NCBI GenBank assembly: GCA_013399875.1
Contig: VXAZ01007882.1
Location: forward strand, 68,018-132,017
Reading direction: 5' to 3'
Origin: Gymnorhina tibicen
Taxonomy: Eukaryota; Chordata; Aves; Passeriformes; Artamidae
DNA: 64,000 bases
Position numbers and translations under genes: made by a program. This document shows positions 26,571 through 37,438 of this stretch, piece after piece (the first letter of the stretch is position 1; each line of letters starts with the position of its first letter). The notes below the pieces were generated by a model, which ran no database searches, was not told where the DNA came from, and saw only the letters and a list, made by a program, of their open reading frames with translations.

Positions 26571-27684
26571 ATGTTGGTTTTGCATGGCCTGGTTTTTGGT
26601 AGTGGGGGGAGCCATGGAGGTGGCTTCTGTGAGAAGCTGCTGGAAGCTTCTACCATGTCTGGCAGAGCCAATCCCTGATGGCTCTGAAGATGGACATGCC
26701 GCTGGCCAAGGCTGGGCCAATTAGAGAAGCTGGTAACGCCTCTTTGATAACAGATTTAAGAAGAAAATTTAAAAAAAGGTGGGGGCACAGTGTTAATTCC
26801 AGCCAGAGAAGAGGAGGTGAGAACATGTGAGGGAAACAACACAGTGACACCAAGGTCAGTGGAGAAGGAGGGGGAGGAGGTGCTCCAGGCGCCAGAGCCG
26901 AGGTTCCTCTGCAGGCCGTGGTGCAGACCATGGTGAAGCAGCTGTGCCCCTGCAGCCCATGGGGATCCATGGGGAATGCAGAGATCCACCCGCAGCCCGC
27001 GGGGATCCATGGGGAATGCAGAGATCCATCCGCAGCCCGTGGGGGAGGTGCCCACGCCAGAGCAGGTGGATACCTGGAGGAGGCTGTGATCCAGTGGGAG
27101 ACCTGGTGGAGAGAGAGGACCCCTGCTTCCAAGCTGGAGCAGCCTATCCTTGGAGGACTGCATCCTGTGGAAAGAGACCCATGGCACAGCAGTTTTGGGA
27201 GGACTGTGTGCCCTTGGGGGGAATTCCCATTGCAGCAGTTTTGGCAGGACTGCTGTTCGTGAGATTGGAACCACAGTGGAGAAGTTCATGGAGAACTATC
27301 TTCCATGGGAGGGACCCCACAGTCTCACAGGGGAAGGACTCCTCTCCCCGAGCAGTGGAAGATCTCGGATGACGAACTGACCAAACCCCCATGCTCTGTC
27401 TCCCTGCGCTGTCGGTGGGAAGGAGGGAGAGGGTGGGGGAAGGAAAGGTGTTCTTTAAGGGCTTATTTTACTTCTCATTATCCTCTTCTGATTTTGTTAG
27501 TAATAAACTCACTTTGTACCTCTAAGGTGAGCCTCTTTTGCCCTTGGAGTGTTTTCTCCCGGTCCTTAGCTCAACTCATGAACCCTTCATTAAATTTTTC
27601 TCTCCTCTGCCCAGCTGTAGCAGGGGAGGGTGAGTGAGCATCTTCCCTAGGTGCCTGGTGTTTGGCCAGTGTCAAACCACGACA
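26571..27684 (+). mobile_element. solo ERV LTR with 6-base target-site duplication
   Basis: A solo long terminal repeat of about 1.1 kb in plus orientation. It begins near ATGTTGGTTTTGCATGGCCT and ends in CAAACCACGACA. The hexamer CCTGAT lies on both sides (26565-26570 and 27685-27690), a perfect 6-base duplication of the kind left by ERV2/K-type integrases. A polyadenylation signal AATAAA is at 27502-27507. Two 40-base tandem units (26961-27000 and 27001-27040), differing at two positions, lie inside. I recognise the type from passerine genomes, where related copies are common. No gag, pol or env is present, as expected after LTR-LTR recombination. It ends 219 bases before the SPINK4 TATA box. 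Confidence 0.82.
26961..27040 (+). repeat. tandem duplication, 2 x 40 bases
   Basis: Two adjacent 40-base units starting GGGGATCCATGGGGAATGCA, with two mismatches between them, inside the LTR. Related purine-rich units continue more loosely to about 27300, which explains the long frames open here on both strands. Confidence 0.9.
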
Positions 27685-27697
27685 CCTGATGACAGTG

Positions 27698-27735
27698 CAA
27701 AGGGATTGTAAAGCAGCAAAGGGATTGTAAAGCAG
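27698..27735 (+). repeat. tandem duplication, 2 x 19 bases
   Basis: The 19-base unit CAAAGGGATTGTAAAGCAG occurs twice with no mismatch, between the LTR end and the SPINK4 promoter. It may be a recent slippage duplication. Confidence 0.95.
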
Positions 27736-27902
27736 CCCTGGTGCTGCCACCTGAAGCTGACAAGTGGGAACCTTCAGGGGAAAGCTTATCTTATGCCTGA
27801 GAGTGCCTAAGTGATCGCTTTGGGTGTACGGTCCACCTGCTCCCAGCATGGATCAAAAAGCTGCTTTTCCCAGCGTTCTTGAGATAAGGCTGTGCTCTCC
27901 CC

Positions 27903-27908
27903 TATAAA
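27903..27908 (+). promoter_or_regulatory. SPINK4: SPINK4 TATA box
   Basis: TATAAA in the context CCCTATAAAGGC, 51 bases before the SPINK4 start codon. With the usual spacing of about 30 bases, transcription would start near 27930-27935 and give a 5' UTR of about 25 bases, typical of small secreted-peptide genes. Confidence 0.75.
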
Positions 27909-27958
27909 GGCAGGCAAAAGCAGAGCAAAGTGCACGAGCAGGTCTGCCTGAACTGACC

Positions 27959-30229
27959 ATGCCTGCGAGGGAGCTGCTGCTGCTGGTGGCAGCAGTGGTG
28001 ACTTTTGTTCCTGCCAGAGGTAAATCTGCTCTGCTGCTGGAGGCTGGATCATCAGCGGTGGGTTGGGAATGACAGATGGACAATGGGATGGAGGGAAATG
28101 CATGATAGGGCAGAAAGACCCAGAAATTCCGGTTTGGAGAGGAGGTGAGGTGAGGGCCAACAAACAGTGGTATCATGGTAAGGAAGAAGGACTGGAACAA
28201 ACACACCGTGCCCTCCTTATTAGCAGTTTGTGGCAAAGGTTACAGGCTGGTTCATCAAAAGTACTTGGGAGAGGTCTGGGATAGGGGAAGTCCACAATGT
28301 GAACAGGAACCAGGCCCTGGGAGGACAGCACGTACACTGCGGTGGCAGCTGCTGTAGTTCCTGCCTCCATGAAAACTGGCAAGTCTTTGCAAGAACACTA
28401 TGTGCTCGGCATATTTATGTGGAAAGCACCAGTTTGTAGGCAGCGGTGATCCTGCAGCTGCCTGTGTGCGAGCCTTCATGCTCCCAGGACGTTTGTGCAC
28501 TGCACAGGTGGGCTGTGAACTGTTGCTACTGCTCTGCTTGCCTGAGGAAAAGGAACCCGCCAAATGCCACTCTCCCTAGAGGTGGCAGTTGTCCAGCTGT
28601 GCAATATCACCGAGCCTCATCCCTCTGAGGATACCCCATGCCTCATGCTGCATTGCATGGTTTCCCATTTCCCGAGATGTGTTGGATGCTCTGTGGAACT
28701 TCTGACCCAGAGACTGGGAGAGAGGGCTGTTGGGAGAGGGTTTGGGGGGTGGGAACAGCCATTCAACAGCTTTGTCCCAGCCAGCTCAGCTGTGGTGGGA
28801 AGCTGTGTACTGTGCTGCTGGCAGGGAGCGGTGGGAGTGGCATGCAGCTGCAAACTGATCCCCCCTCATGAAACCATGGAGCTGATTCAGTCCTGAGTGG
28901 GCTCTGCATAATACTGCCTTCCCTTTGGTTTGGATGTGATCCTCTGTCAATATTTTGCGCTTCTGCTGTCAGGCACGGGTGTGCCACGCTCATGGGTCTC
29001 TGCTCTGTTTCAGGGGCAGAGCTGAATGAAGGCCTGAGAAGGGTAAGAGGTTTCTGGTTTTCCTTGTTCATAGCTTGAGATGGGTATGCCTGGGAGAAAG
29101 ACTGTTCCTGGCAATCACCCCCAGCCTCATGGGAAGTGGTGTTCCAGCACCAAACCCACACCGAAGCCCAGGCCATGAGTCCCACGGAGGGATTCAGCGG
29201 CCCCTGCTCCTCTGTGGGCACACCCTGCTCCATGTGAGACAGAGGGAACCAGGCTGCCAGTGGCACTTGCTCCTGCCTGAGTGTTCTGGGGAGAAGAGAT
29301 GGGTGCTGCTGGCACTGAAATGCGTGCTGTGGTTTCTCCTTTCCAGCCGGTGTGTGAAGACCTGGTTCACCCGCAGGCCTGCCCCCTCCTGTACTTGCCC
29401 ATCTGTGGGAGCGATGGGAATACCTATGCCAATGAATGCCAGCTCTGTGTGGAAAAAATGTAAGCTCATGCCCTTGGCAGAGACCTCCTGGGTCTAATTT
29501 TGGCTGTGTGAAACTGGGTGCTTGTGAAGTACAGTCATTCAGGCTCCCCAGAGCCTGGGAAAAGCCATGGCAGGCTGCACTTGCATGGCAAATAACACAA
29601 ACCGTGTGCTGGGCTGCAGGAGGGGAGGGACGACCAGCTTGTCAAGTGGAGCTGCAAGGAAGTGCAGAGGAGCTGCACCCAGCCAGTCTGAGGAAGGGAA
29701 TGCCTGGGGGTATCCAGCAGCAGCCTGCAGTTGCAGATGGGATGGAGCCACAGTCTTCTTGGTGCAGGAGATACAACATGGGGCAACAGCCACAAACAGC
29801 AGCCCACGAGGGTGAAAATTTGACACAGGCACCAGGTCAAATGGGTGGTGCACCATGGAGATGTGAGGGGGAGGGGTCTCCATTCTTGGAGGTGGTGGCT
29901 GGAGCTCAGATATGAGCCATGGCCACCATAACCTCACGCTAGGGACAGCCCTGGTGTGAGCAGGTTGGGCTGCAGACACACCACCAGTGCCACAAGCCCT
30001 GGGAGGGCACATCCAGGAGCCAGGATGTTGCAGTCACCTCAGCTTTTTAGACAGGAAAACGAGCAGGTCAATGTCGTAATAGTCAGCTCCATTCCACTTG
30101 ATGGAATGCAGCCAAAGTATGACTCACAGAGTCTTTTTTTTGATCTCTAACTCTTCTTTCCTATATTATTCTAGGAAAACCAGGCAAGACATCCGAATTT
30201 TGAAAAACGGGGAGTGTCAAGATACCTGA
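27959..30229 (+). CDS. SPINK4: SPINK4, Kazal-type serine protease inhibitor
   Basis: Four coding exons: 27959-28019, 29014-29042, 29347-29459 and 30175-30229, all with GT donors and AG acceptors. They encode 85 residues; human SPINK4 has 86. Residues 1-21 form a signal peptide with a Leu/Val/Ala core ([10 protein letters not shown]). The mature part is one Kazal domain whose six Cys have spacing C-x8-C-x7-C-x10-C-x2-C-x17-C, with the hallmark [12 protein letters not shown]. The residue two after the second Cys, the usual P1 site, is Leu. NECQLC and the [13 protein letters not shown] tail match SPINK4 and not other SPINK members. SPINK4 is a secreted gut peptide, made by goblet cells in mammals. 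B4GALT1 lies divergently upstream, as in human. The frame is intact. Confidence 0.93.
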
Positions 30230-30322
30230 GTTTTCTGATAGCTTTCCTGAGCCTAGGAACAGGTGATTAATTGATCCTGTGTGCTCTGTGCTGATTACAC
30301 ACTTAAGCTACCTATGGTGAAT

Positions 30323-30328
30323 AATAAA
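30323..30328 (+). terminator. SPINK4: SPINK4 polyadenylation signal
   Basis: AATAAA, 94 bases after the SPINK4 stop codon and the first canonical signal downstream. It implies a 3' UTR of about 110 bases. Confidence 0.8.
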
Positions 30329-31679
30329 ATGACATGCACAATCTTGATTTCAACAGCACATTTTTTTATGCATGGCTGGGGGAAAACAGCATACGCCAGT
30401 TCCCACCAAGGGCTACTAAAAGTACACAGTCAAAACAGTAATTTCAAATCCACATAACAAACCAGGGTGCTCTGCATAGAATATTATCTCACCCACACTC
30501 CTGCAAGAAAGGCCATGGGGGAGTAGCAAGAAATACACAAGTCCTGGTGAAGAAGATGCTGAACAAGCACAGTTTTTTTCTGTAGGAGGCAATTTAGTGA
30601 AGAGAAAGTAAAGTTTCTCTGGCATGGGAGAAGATAACTCCCTGGCTCCCTAGTAAACGGCTTCACTGCTTACAGAGTGGATATAAATTGAAAATAATAA
30701 CATCTGCATATCTCACATTAGATATGTATATCTCATATGAGTTTTTCTGCTTTTTATCTAAGACCGTTTCATAGAACAATCAGCTCAGATAACACATTGG
30801 AGCATGGAAAGAGCCTGAGCCGAGATGGTGAACACAGGGGATCCCAGATGTCTGCTCCAGAACTTGAGAAAAACCCCTAACAGAAGAATTTTGAGGTCTA
30901 GGTTGCTGCTGGTGTCAGAGTCATCTCTGAGATTGTGGCAGAGCTCAGCCCTGCCAACATAACACTGTCAGTGTACATCAGCAGTCTTTGGGGCTTCCTC
31001 TGCTCTTTCATCTCCCACTTCTAGCACATGGACACAACTCACCTTTCACAAAATACCTGCAACAAGGCCATGCAACTTGGGCATGCAAGGGGCCCCCTTC
31101 ACTCAGAGTGGCAGAGATCAGAGGGCACTGGCTGATGCAGTACTTGCCTCCTGACTTCAGTTCAGTCTCACAGCAGATCTTGTATTTGTGTAGAATTACT
31201 GGCTGAGACCTGATCAGCTTTGAAGAGTGCTTCAGGGTAAACTGAAACCTTCCAAGGATAGATCTGTGCTCACCCACAGGAGATCATGCTGCTCTGACTT
31301 GCTACTATATTAGTATCCTACACAGCTCTCATTTGGAGGCATCTGAGTAGGAGTCCAGGGTCCATCATGTGGTCAAGTGAACTCCCCGAAGTCAGTGACC
31401 ATCCTTGGAGTCTGGGAGATGTGCCAGTATCATGACTATTGTGCTTAGTCAGCTGGAATTCACCCTCTCACCCAGTTCTGTACCTTGCTGGAGCCACCAG
31501 GTGGGACACCCATAGCACCACAATGCACAACAAAGCCACTGCTGACCGATTTAACTCTGCAGCTGGAAATAGTATTGAGGAACATAAAACAGCTGTGCTC
31601 AGTCAGATGGATTGCATCCACTACTTTCTGTCCCAGAGGCAGCTGCTGTCATCAAAAGCTTTATTCTCCTTAGAAAGTT

Positions 31680-31790
31680 CTCTCCCAGGCTGAAGAGTCC
31701 TAGCCTGACTAGTTGCTCAGGATTGTCCAGAGCTCTGATTTTCCCTGTTTTCCTTTCCTGGACGCTTTCCACTTCTGCAGAGGAGTCGAC
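31680..31790 (-). mobile_element. possible old CR1 remnant
   Basis: CCCAGGCTGAAGAGTCCTAG followed at about the expected distance by TCCAGAGCTCTGATTTTCCC and CTGGACGCTTTCCAC recalls the antisense CR1 3' region, but it is heavily diverged and the edges are unclear. Confidence 0.35.
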
Positions 31791-34246
31791 ACCTGTCCAC
31801 AGCTGCTGCTGTTACACCACCTGCTCATTTGTCCCAGGGCTCTGCAAGCCTGTTTGTCCCCTTCCAGTCCCCAGATAGCATGGAAGAGGTGGTCTGGCTG
31901 CGTGCTACTCTCTGTGTGGCCAGTTCTTCTCTGCAGACCTTGTTGTCTCCCCTGCAACACCACAGGGAAGGGCTTTGGTAGGGTTATGAACCTCAAAACG
32001 CATTCACGGTGAACAACACAAATGTATTGCTCACCTCTGTCCTGAGGTTTTCTGCTCCTGCTGCTGCCAACTCAGCCGCAGGCAGGATTTATTTCGGCAG
32101 CTCTATCCCAGTTTTCTGCCACGGCAGAAGGGAATGTTATGCCCAGCTTAGCACAGTGCCTAACCAGGGCACACTGTCCCCTGGGGTGGGCAAGTGTCAC
32201 CAGCATCTCAGCCCCACGCCAGGGCTCGAGCCACTCGGCAGAGTGGCTGCAGCCATGAAGAGTGTGTGTGCTGTGTATGCCCTGAGAGGCACCACTACTT
32301 ATGCGCAGAGGCTAGGAAAAAACAACACAGACGATCCAGAAGCTCTTCTGAAGAAGGAAACCACATGCCTCCAGCACAAAGTGGAGTGTTTATTCAGAAA
32401 CTGCAGAACTAAAGCACAGACTAATAGGCCAGACCTGCAAGGTCAGATCTTGGGCAGCCACAGGACAGGGTCGGTGTTGACTCTACACACAGCAAATTCA
32501 GAGATGCTCGTCCTCCCCAGGGACATGTGGATTTGGCTGTTTATTTCACATGGCTCAAAAGCAAGTGGCAGACCAAGGGAAGGGTGAAGGCAGTGATTGA
32601 ACACCACCACAGACCTCAGGGCCTGTGCAAGAGCAGCCTGGTGCAGAGAGCCTGACTCTGAAGCCCAGCAGATCTGTGTCTGGCAAGGTCAGGTGAGACT
32701 CAGGAAGCAGCTGGTGGACAGCAAGATGCCTCCAATGCCCTGATCTGTGCCAGAGAGTATGCACATGAATTTGCTTTTTTGCATATGCTTTTCCTGTTCA
32801 ATTTATCCATCTGTTTCTCATCTTTTCATGATTCAGTCAAGGCAGGGAAAGAAAAGGATTGTCTGCTTTCACAGGCACCATAGTTTGTCACACAAAGCAA
32901 TGAGTAGAGCGTGTGTTGCAATCAGGCAAGTTTCCTCAAGTCAGGGAGTGAAGGACAAGCCTTCAAGTTGTGTCTCTGTTATTGTCATGTGAGACAAAAC
33001 TGGAAGAAGTGCCCTGACACCCTGTAAGGGTGGCAGCAGCGTAGCTCCCCCAGCTGCCCACACTGAGTAGGGCTGCATCCACGACTGCAGGGAGGATAGA
33101 TATGTAGGTCTCTGGATATTGCTTTGCAGTAGCTTTGCCAGACAAGGGGAACAGATACCCTTGAGGCTCCCTTTGACTCACACATAGATCCAAAGCCTGG
33201 TGTTGTGTCTACAGTGAAAGCAGTCCCACCAATGGCAGGATCCACCCTAGGAATGTTTGTCCCTTGGACAAAACTTTCCTAGGATATTTGTGTGTTAAAG
33301 CGTGTGGGGGCATGGTGAGGTGTACCCAAGGTTGGTGATGTTCCCCTACCAAGCAGCTCCAATGACATTTGAGGAGTCTGTGACACTGGAGATGCTCAGG
33401 CTGATGAACACTCAGTCGACAACTTTCAGAGTCTCACCTAGGAAACTGGATGTATCACTGAAAATGGCCCAGGGCTAGCTGAACAGAAATGTGGAGAGAA
33501 AGGGGAGGGAAGCAGCACCTGGCACACTGTAAAGTGTCCACCTACAAGAGTTCATGCAGCCAAGACTGGCCAGGAAGTTTAGCCTACTTGCACAAATTCC
33601 TCTGCAGCAAAGGGGGTGCAGCTTTGGCCACACCTGCGGGGGAGCTCTGCTGGAGAAGAAGAGTTTGCTGCATTGCTGGTGCTTGTGGGACACAGTGTCC
33701 CTGGCACTGTGGGCGAGACTCTGACTCTCAGTCCCTCTGCTTCAGAGCACAGACAACTTGAAAGTAGGTGGTGAGGCCTGTAATTTCCACATTGCTAACC
33801 ATGACCCATTCCTGTGGGATACTGAAATCACTTCCTTGGCATTTAAAGTAATTTACACTCAAGAGACAAGTGTCGTACAGAGATTTCCTTCCGAGAGATG
33901 CAAGAGCAAGCCCTGAAAGATTTTAAAGTCCATCTATTCCATTAAACACCTCTAAAGAACCTGAGGGCACAGTGACTCTTTCTTTTACAAATGCTCCCTT
34001 CAAGGTCGAAGACAGGAAATGGAGAAACATTCACAGTACCGGCTCTGCAGTCTTATGGCAATGTTTTGCTGAGTCAAGAGTCACTTATCAGCCCTCAGCA
34101 GGCTTTGGGGTGACTGAGTAGATGGTAGGTGTGAGAAGCTGAGTTAGCCACAGCCAGAGCAAGCACCCAGTTCCTGTGGAGCACTGAAACACACAGGGAT
34201 TTCCACCCTTTCTTCCATGTTTCATACCACCTGCAAGCAGCCCAGA

Positions 34247-34690
34247 ATATAGAATCACAGAATCATTTAGGTTGAAAAATGCCCATACGACCATGAAATC
34301 CAACCATTAACTGCCATGTCCAACAGGAAACCGTGTCCCTAAGCACCATGTCAACACGTCTTTTAAATACCTCCAGGAACAGGGACTCCACCACTGCCCT
34401 GGGCAGCCTGACATCCAACTTAAACCTACCGCAGAGTAATTTGAGGTCATTTCCTCTTGTCCTATTGCTTGTTACCTGGGAGAAGAGAGGGACCCCCACC
34501 AGTCTACAGTCTACTATCAGGCAGCTGTAGAGAACAATAACATGTCCCCTCAGGTTCCTTTTCTTCAAGCTAAACACCCTCAGCTCCCTCAGTCACCCCT
34601 CACAGGACTTGTTTTCTACATCCTTTGCCAGCTTCTTTGCTCTTCTTTGAACACGCTCTAAGCACCTCAGTTTCTCCACCTGAGATGGGG
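34247..34690 (-). mobile_element. CR1 LINE fragment, antisense
   Basis: Starts with the reverse complement of a CR1 3' end (AGAATCACAGAATCATTTAG) and continues through CTGCCCTGGGCAGCCTGACA, TTTCCTCTTGTCCTATTGCT and AAGCTAAACACCCTCAGCTC. It meets an oppositely oriented CR1 at about 34690. Confidence 0.85.
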
Positions 34691-35435
34691 CAACCCTGAG
34701 TGTGTGTACAGACTGGGGAGCGAGAGGCCGGAGAACAGCTCCATGGAAAGGGACCTGGGGGTTTCTGGTCAGTGACAAGTTGAACACAAGTCAGCAGTGC
34801 CCTGGCAGCCAGGAGGGCCACCTGTGTCCTGGGGAGCATCAGGCACAGCATCTCCAGCCGGGCAAGGGAGGGGATTGTCCCGCTCTGCTCTGCCCTGGGG
34901 CGGCCTCACCTTGAGTGCTGGGGGCAGGTCTGGGTGGTTTTTTGGGTATAAGAAAGAGAGCGAAAGAGCTCTTAGAAAGTGTTCAGAGGAAAGCAACAAA
35001 GATGGTGAAGGGCCTTGAGGGGAAGCCATGTGAGGAACACCTGAGGTCACTTGGTCTGTTCAGCCTGGAGGAGACTGAGGGGAGATCTCACTGCAGTTAC
35101 AACTTCCTCGTGAGGGGAAGAGCAGGGGCAGGCACTGATCTCTTCTCTGTGTTGACAGGGACAGGACTTGAGGAAACAGCATGAAGCTGGAGTTAGGGGA
35201 GGTTTAGGTTAGATATCGGGAAAAGGTTTTTCACACAGAGGGTGGTTGGGCACTGGAACAGGCTCCTAAAGGAAATGGTCACAGCACCAAGTATGCCAGA
35301 GTTCAAGAAGCATTTGGACAATGCTCTCAAGCACATGGTGTGATTTTGTGGTGTTCTGTGCAGGGACAGGAGTTGTACTCAATGATCATGCTGTGTCCTT
35401 TCCAGCTCAGTGTATTATGTGGTTCTCTGATAATG
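34690..35435 (+). mobile_element. CR1 LINE fragment, sense
   Basis: A sense CR1 fragment running from GAACAGCTCCATGGAAAGGG and GACCTGGGGGTTTCTGGTC through CTCTGCCCTGGGGCGGCCTC and GGGCACTGGAACAGGCTCCT to AATGATCATGCTGTGTCCTT. With the previous copy it forms an inverted pair joined at the 5' ends. The two cover different parts of the element, so the arm homology is limited. Confidence 0.85.
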
Positions 35436-35937
35436 TGTTTTTTGCAATGAGGGACACAAAAACAAAAACAATGTTCAAGGTCTGATATGTTTTTCCCCCT
35501 CCACAGGCAGTGTTTTGCACAGTAAAGTATCCGGCCAGGATACAGTTTTCAGGGTGTCTCTAGGGCTGTGCAGAATCACACAGTGCTGGAATATGGACAC
35601 CCTCACCAGCTTGGGACACCTTGCCTTCATTTGTGACTGAGCTACATGAAACTATTCTGTGAATGACTTGGTAGCCACACATCTCTTTATGCCATCCATG
35701 CTCCTGGCCCACCCTCCCATATCAGAGCCTTCCCATATCTGCTCTTCTGCCACCACCCTGTTGCTTCTTCTGGGGCTGTTAGCCCTACCCCACCTCTCTG
35801 GAGGTACCATGTAATCTGCAGTGGACACAGGGCAGGAGCCCTAGAGCAAAGTGGTAACTCAGGGGATAAGAAGAGTGGCAGCAGAGACGACCACGGACCT
35901 CCAAGGTTACATCTTAAGAAATCCACATGCATGAAGT

Positions 35938-35967
35938 TTCAAGCTCTGGACCTTCAAGCTCTGGACC
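35938..35967 (+). repeat. tandem duplication, 2 x 15 bases
   Basis: TTCAAGCTCTGGACC occurs twice in direct succession without mismatch. No function is evident. Confidence 0.95.
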
Positions 35968-37207
35968 TAAAGAGAGATCCTGCTGAGAGCAAAGGATGTA
36001 CACCAAAAATAAAAAAGACTGGCAAAGATTGGAGGCAGCCAGATCAGCTCATCCCTGAGGAGCTGCTCTGCCTCAGGACAAGTCCTCAGACTGCTCAAGG
36101 AGTGGGGATCATCCCTGCCATGGAAGGCAGTCAGGTCCCAGAGGACCTGGGGGTAGACACATTGTCAAGTTCTTCTACCAGCGTTTGAACCACTTTTGAA
36201 TTCATGGGAGGCAGGGAGGGAAGGGATATGGGGCACTAGCACCTCACCAGTGCATAAGGAGTTGAGTGTCTCATGGAGAAAAGCGCTGGTAGCAGCTGAG
36301 TGCACTAGAAGCTGGCTAAAGACATGTCTCTGGTCCATCAGAGCTGTTATACACAATATCAGCTTGAGCTTTTCCGTGCTATCCGGGCATAAGAAACTAT
36401 GAAGGCAGTTTTCAGGAGAGGCCAAGATTACCCCCTCATCCCACATGCACTGATCTAGGGGTCTGGCCATTCCCACAGAGCACAGAACAGGCTCTCGGCA
36501 TCAAAGCCATTGTACCAAGCAGCAGCTTCCCCTTTGCAGCGATACCGGCCCCACAGATGGTCCTGCACAGCCTGCACGAGCCTGCAGGCTGGGCAGGGCT
36601 GGGGCTGCAAGGGGCCACCAGCAGCTAGGAACAGCCACTAAAGGAAATCATCCTGTGGGAGCAAGGGAACAGCTGGGTCTTCCCACTGGTTTTACTGGGG
36701 CTGCCCATTGCCATCCTGCTTCGTGAGTGAAGTGCTTTGTTCATAGTCCTGGTCCACCAGGGACTGGACCAAAGAATCACTGGGAAGTCCTCAACATGCA
36801 CAGACAGGCTGGCATGGATTTAGTATTCTCTCAGGATCCCAGGAAGGTGGTGCAGCTCTTGGACAGGTAATGTGACTTTGGCAGTCCCCATCTTTAGGGG
36901 TTTCCAAAGAATATGACAACACAGCAGCCAGTCCTGCCGTGAGGGGAGCTGGAGGATGTCCCTTCCCACCAGCACTGCTAGGATCCTATGCAAACACCTT
37001 CAGACAGCATATGTCCCATTTCAGACCTCTCAAGGGGTCCTTAAGGACTAACAACACGTCCCTGCATCTCACTCTGGAAAGCAGCAGTGAGGCAGTGCCG
37101 AATCCTGCCCTGCCATGCAGCTTCTGTCCACTGCAAAGGAGAGCTTTTGAGTCACAGTTTAGCAGCTGTGAGTGTAAATTTCCTATCTGAAGTGGAATTA
37201 TTTGCGG

Positions 37208-37383
37208 TATAAAAGCACTAACATGTTTTGCAATCCACGCAGTAGATCCTGGACAGAGACTCGTACACCTTTGCACTCTGATAAGGAGAATATTATTACC
37301 CTCCTAGTGGCCTGGCCAGATAAGAGGTTTGGGGCGGGCAGTCTGCATTTTTTTCAAGCTCTCATTATGCTGCACCACTATCT
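37208..37383 (+). promoter_or_regulatory. HEMGN: HEMGN proximal promoter: TATA, three GATA sites, GC box
   Basis: Within 231 bases of the start codon lie TATAAAA (37208-37214), TGATAAG (37279-37285), AGATAAG (37318-37324), a GGGGCGGG GC box of SP/KLF type (37331-37338) and an inverted GATA site, AGATAG on the minus strand (37378-37383). Mammalian HEMGN is an established GATA1 target in erythroid cells, so the cluster fits. Whether the TATA box is used, placing the GATA sites in the 5' UTR, or transcription starts further downstream cannot be read from sequence alone. Confidence 0.55.
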
Positions 37384-37438
37384 CCAGATGCTGTTTCTAG
37401 GGAACTAAGCTGCTTTCTAATTAAAACTGCAAAAAGCA

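Larger units (their letters stand above)
30350..37190. other. intergenic region between SPINK4 and HEMGN
   Basis: No host gene was recognised. The interval holds a head-to-head pair of CR1 fragments (34247-35435), a possible older CR1 remnant near 31680-31790 and a 15-base tandem duplication at 35938-35967. A 192-codon frame at 32009-32587 is open but its translation matches nothing I know. In human, BAG1 follows SPINK4; I see no BAG domain or ubiquitin-like exon here. Confidence 0.5.

Noticed and set aside
26650..27392. Several frames of 80-177 codons on both strands
   Set aside because: They lie within the solo LTR and its internal tandem units and shadow one another.
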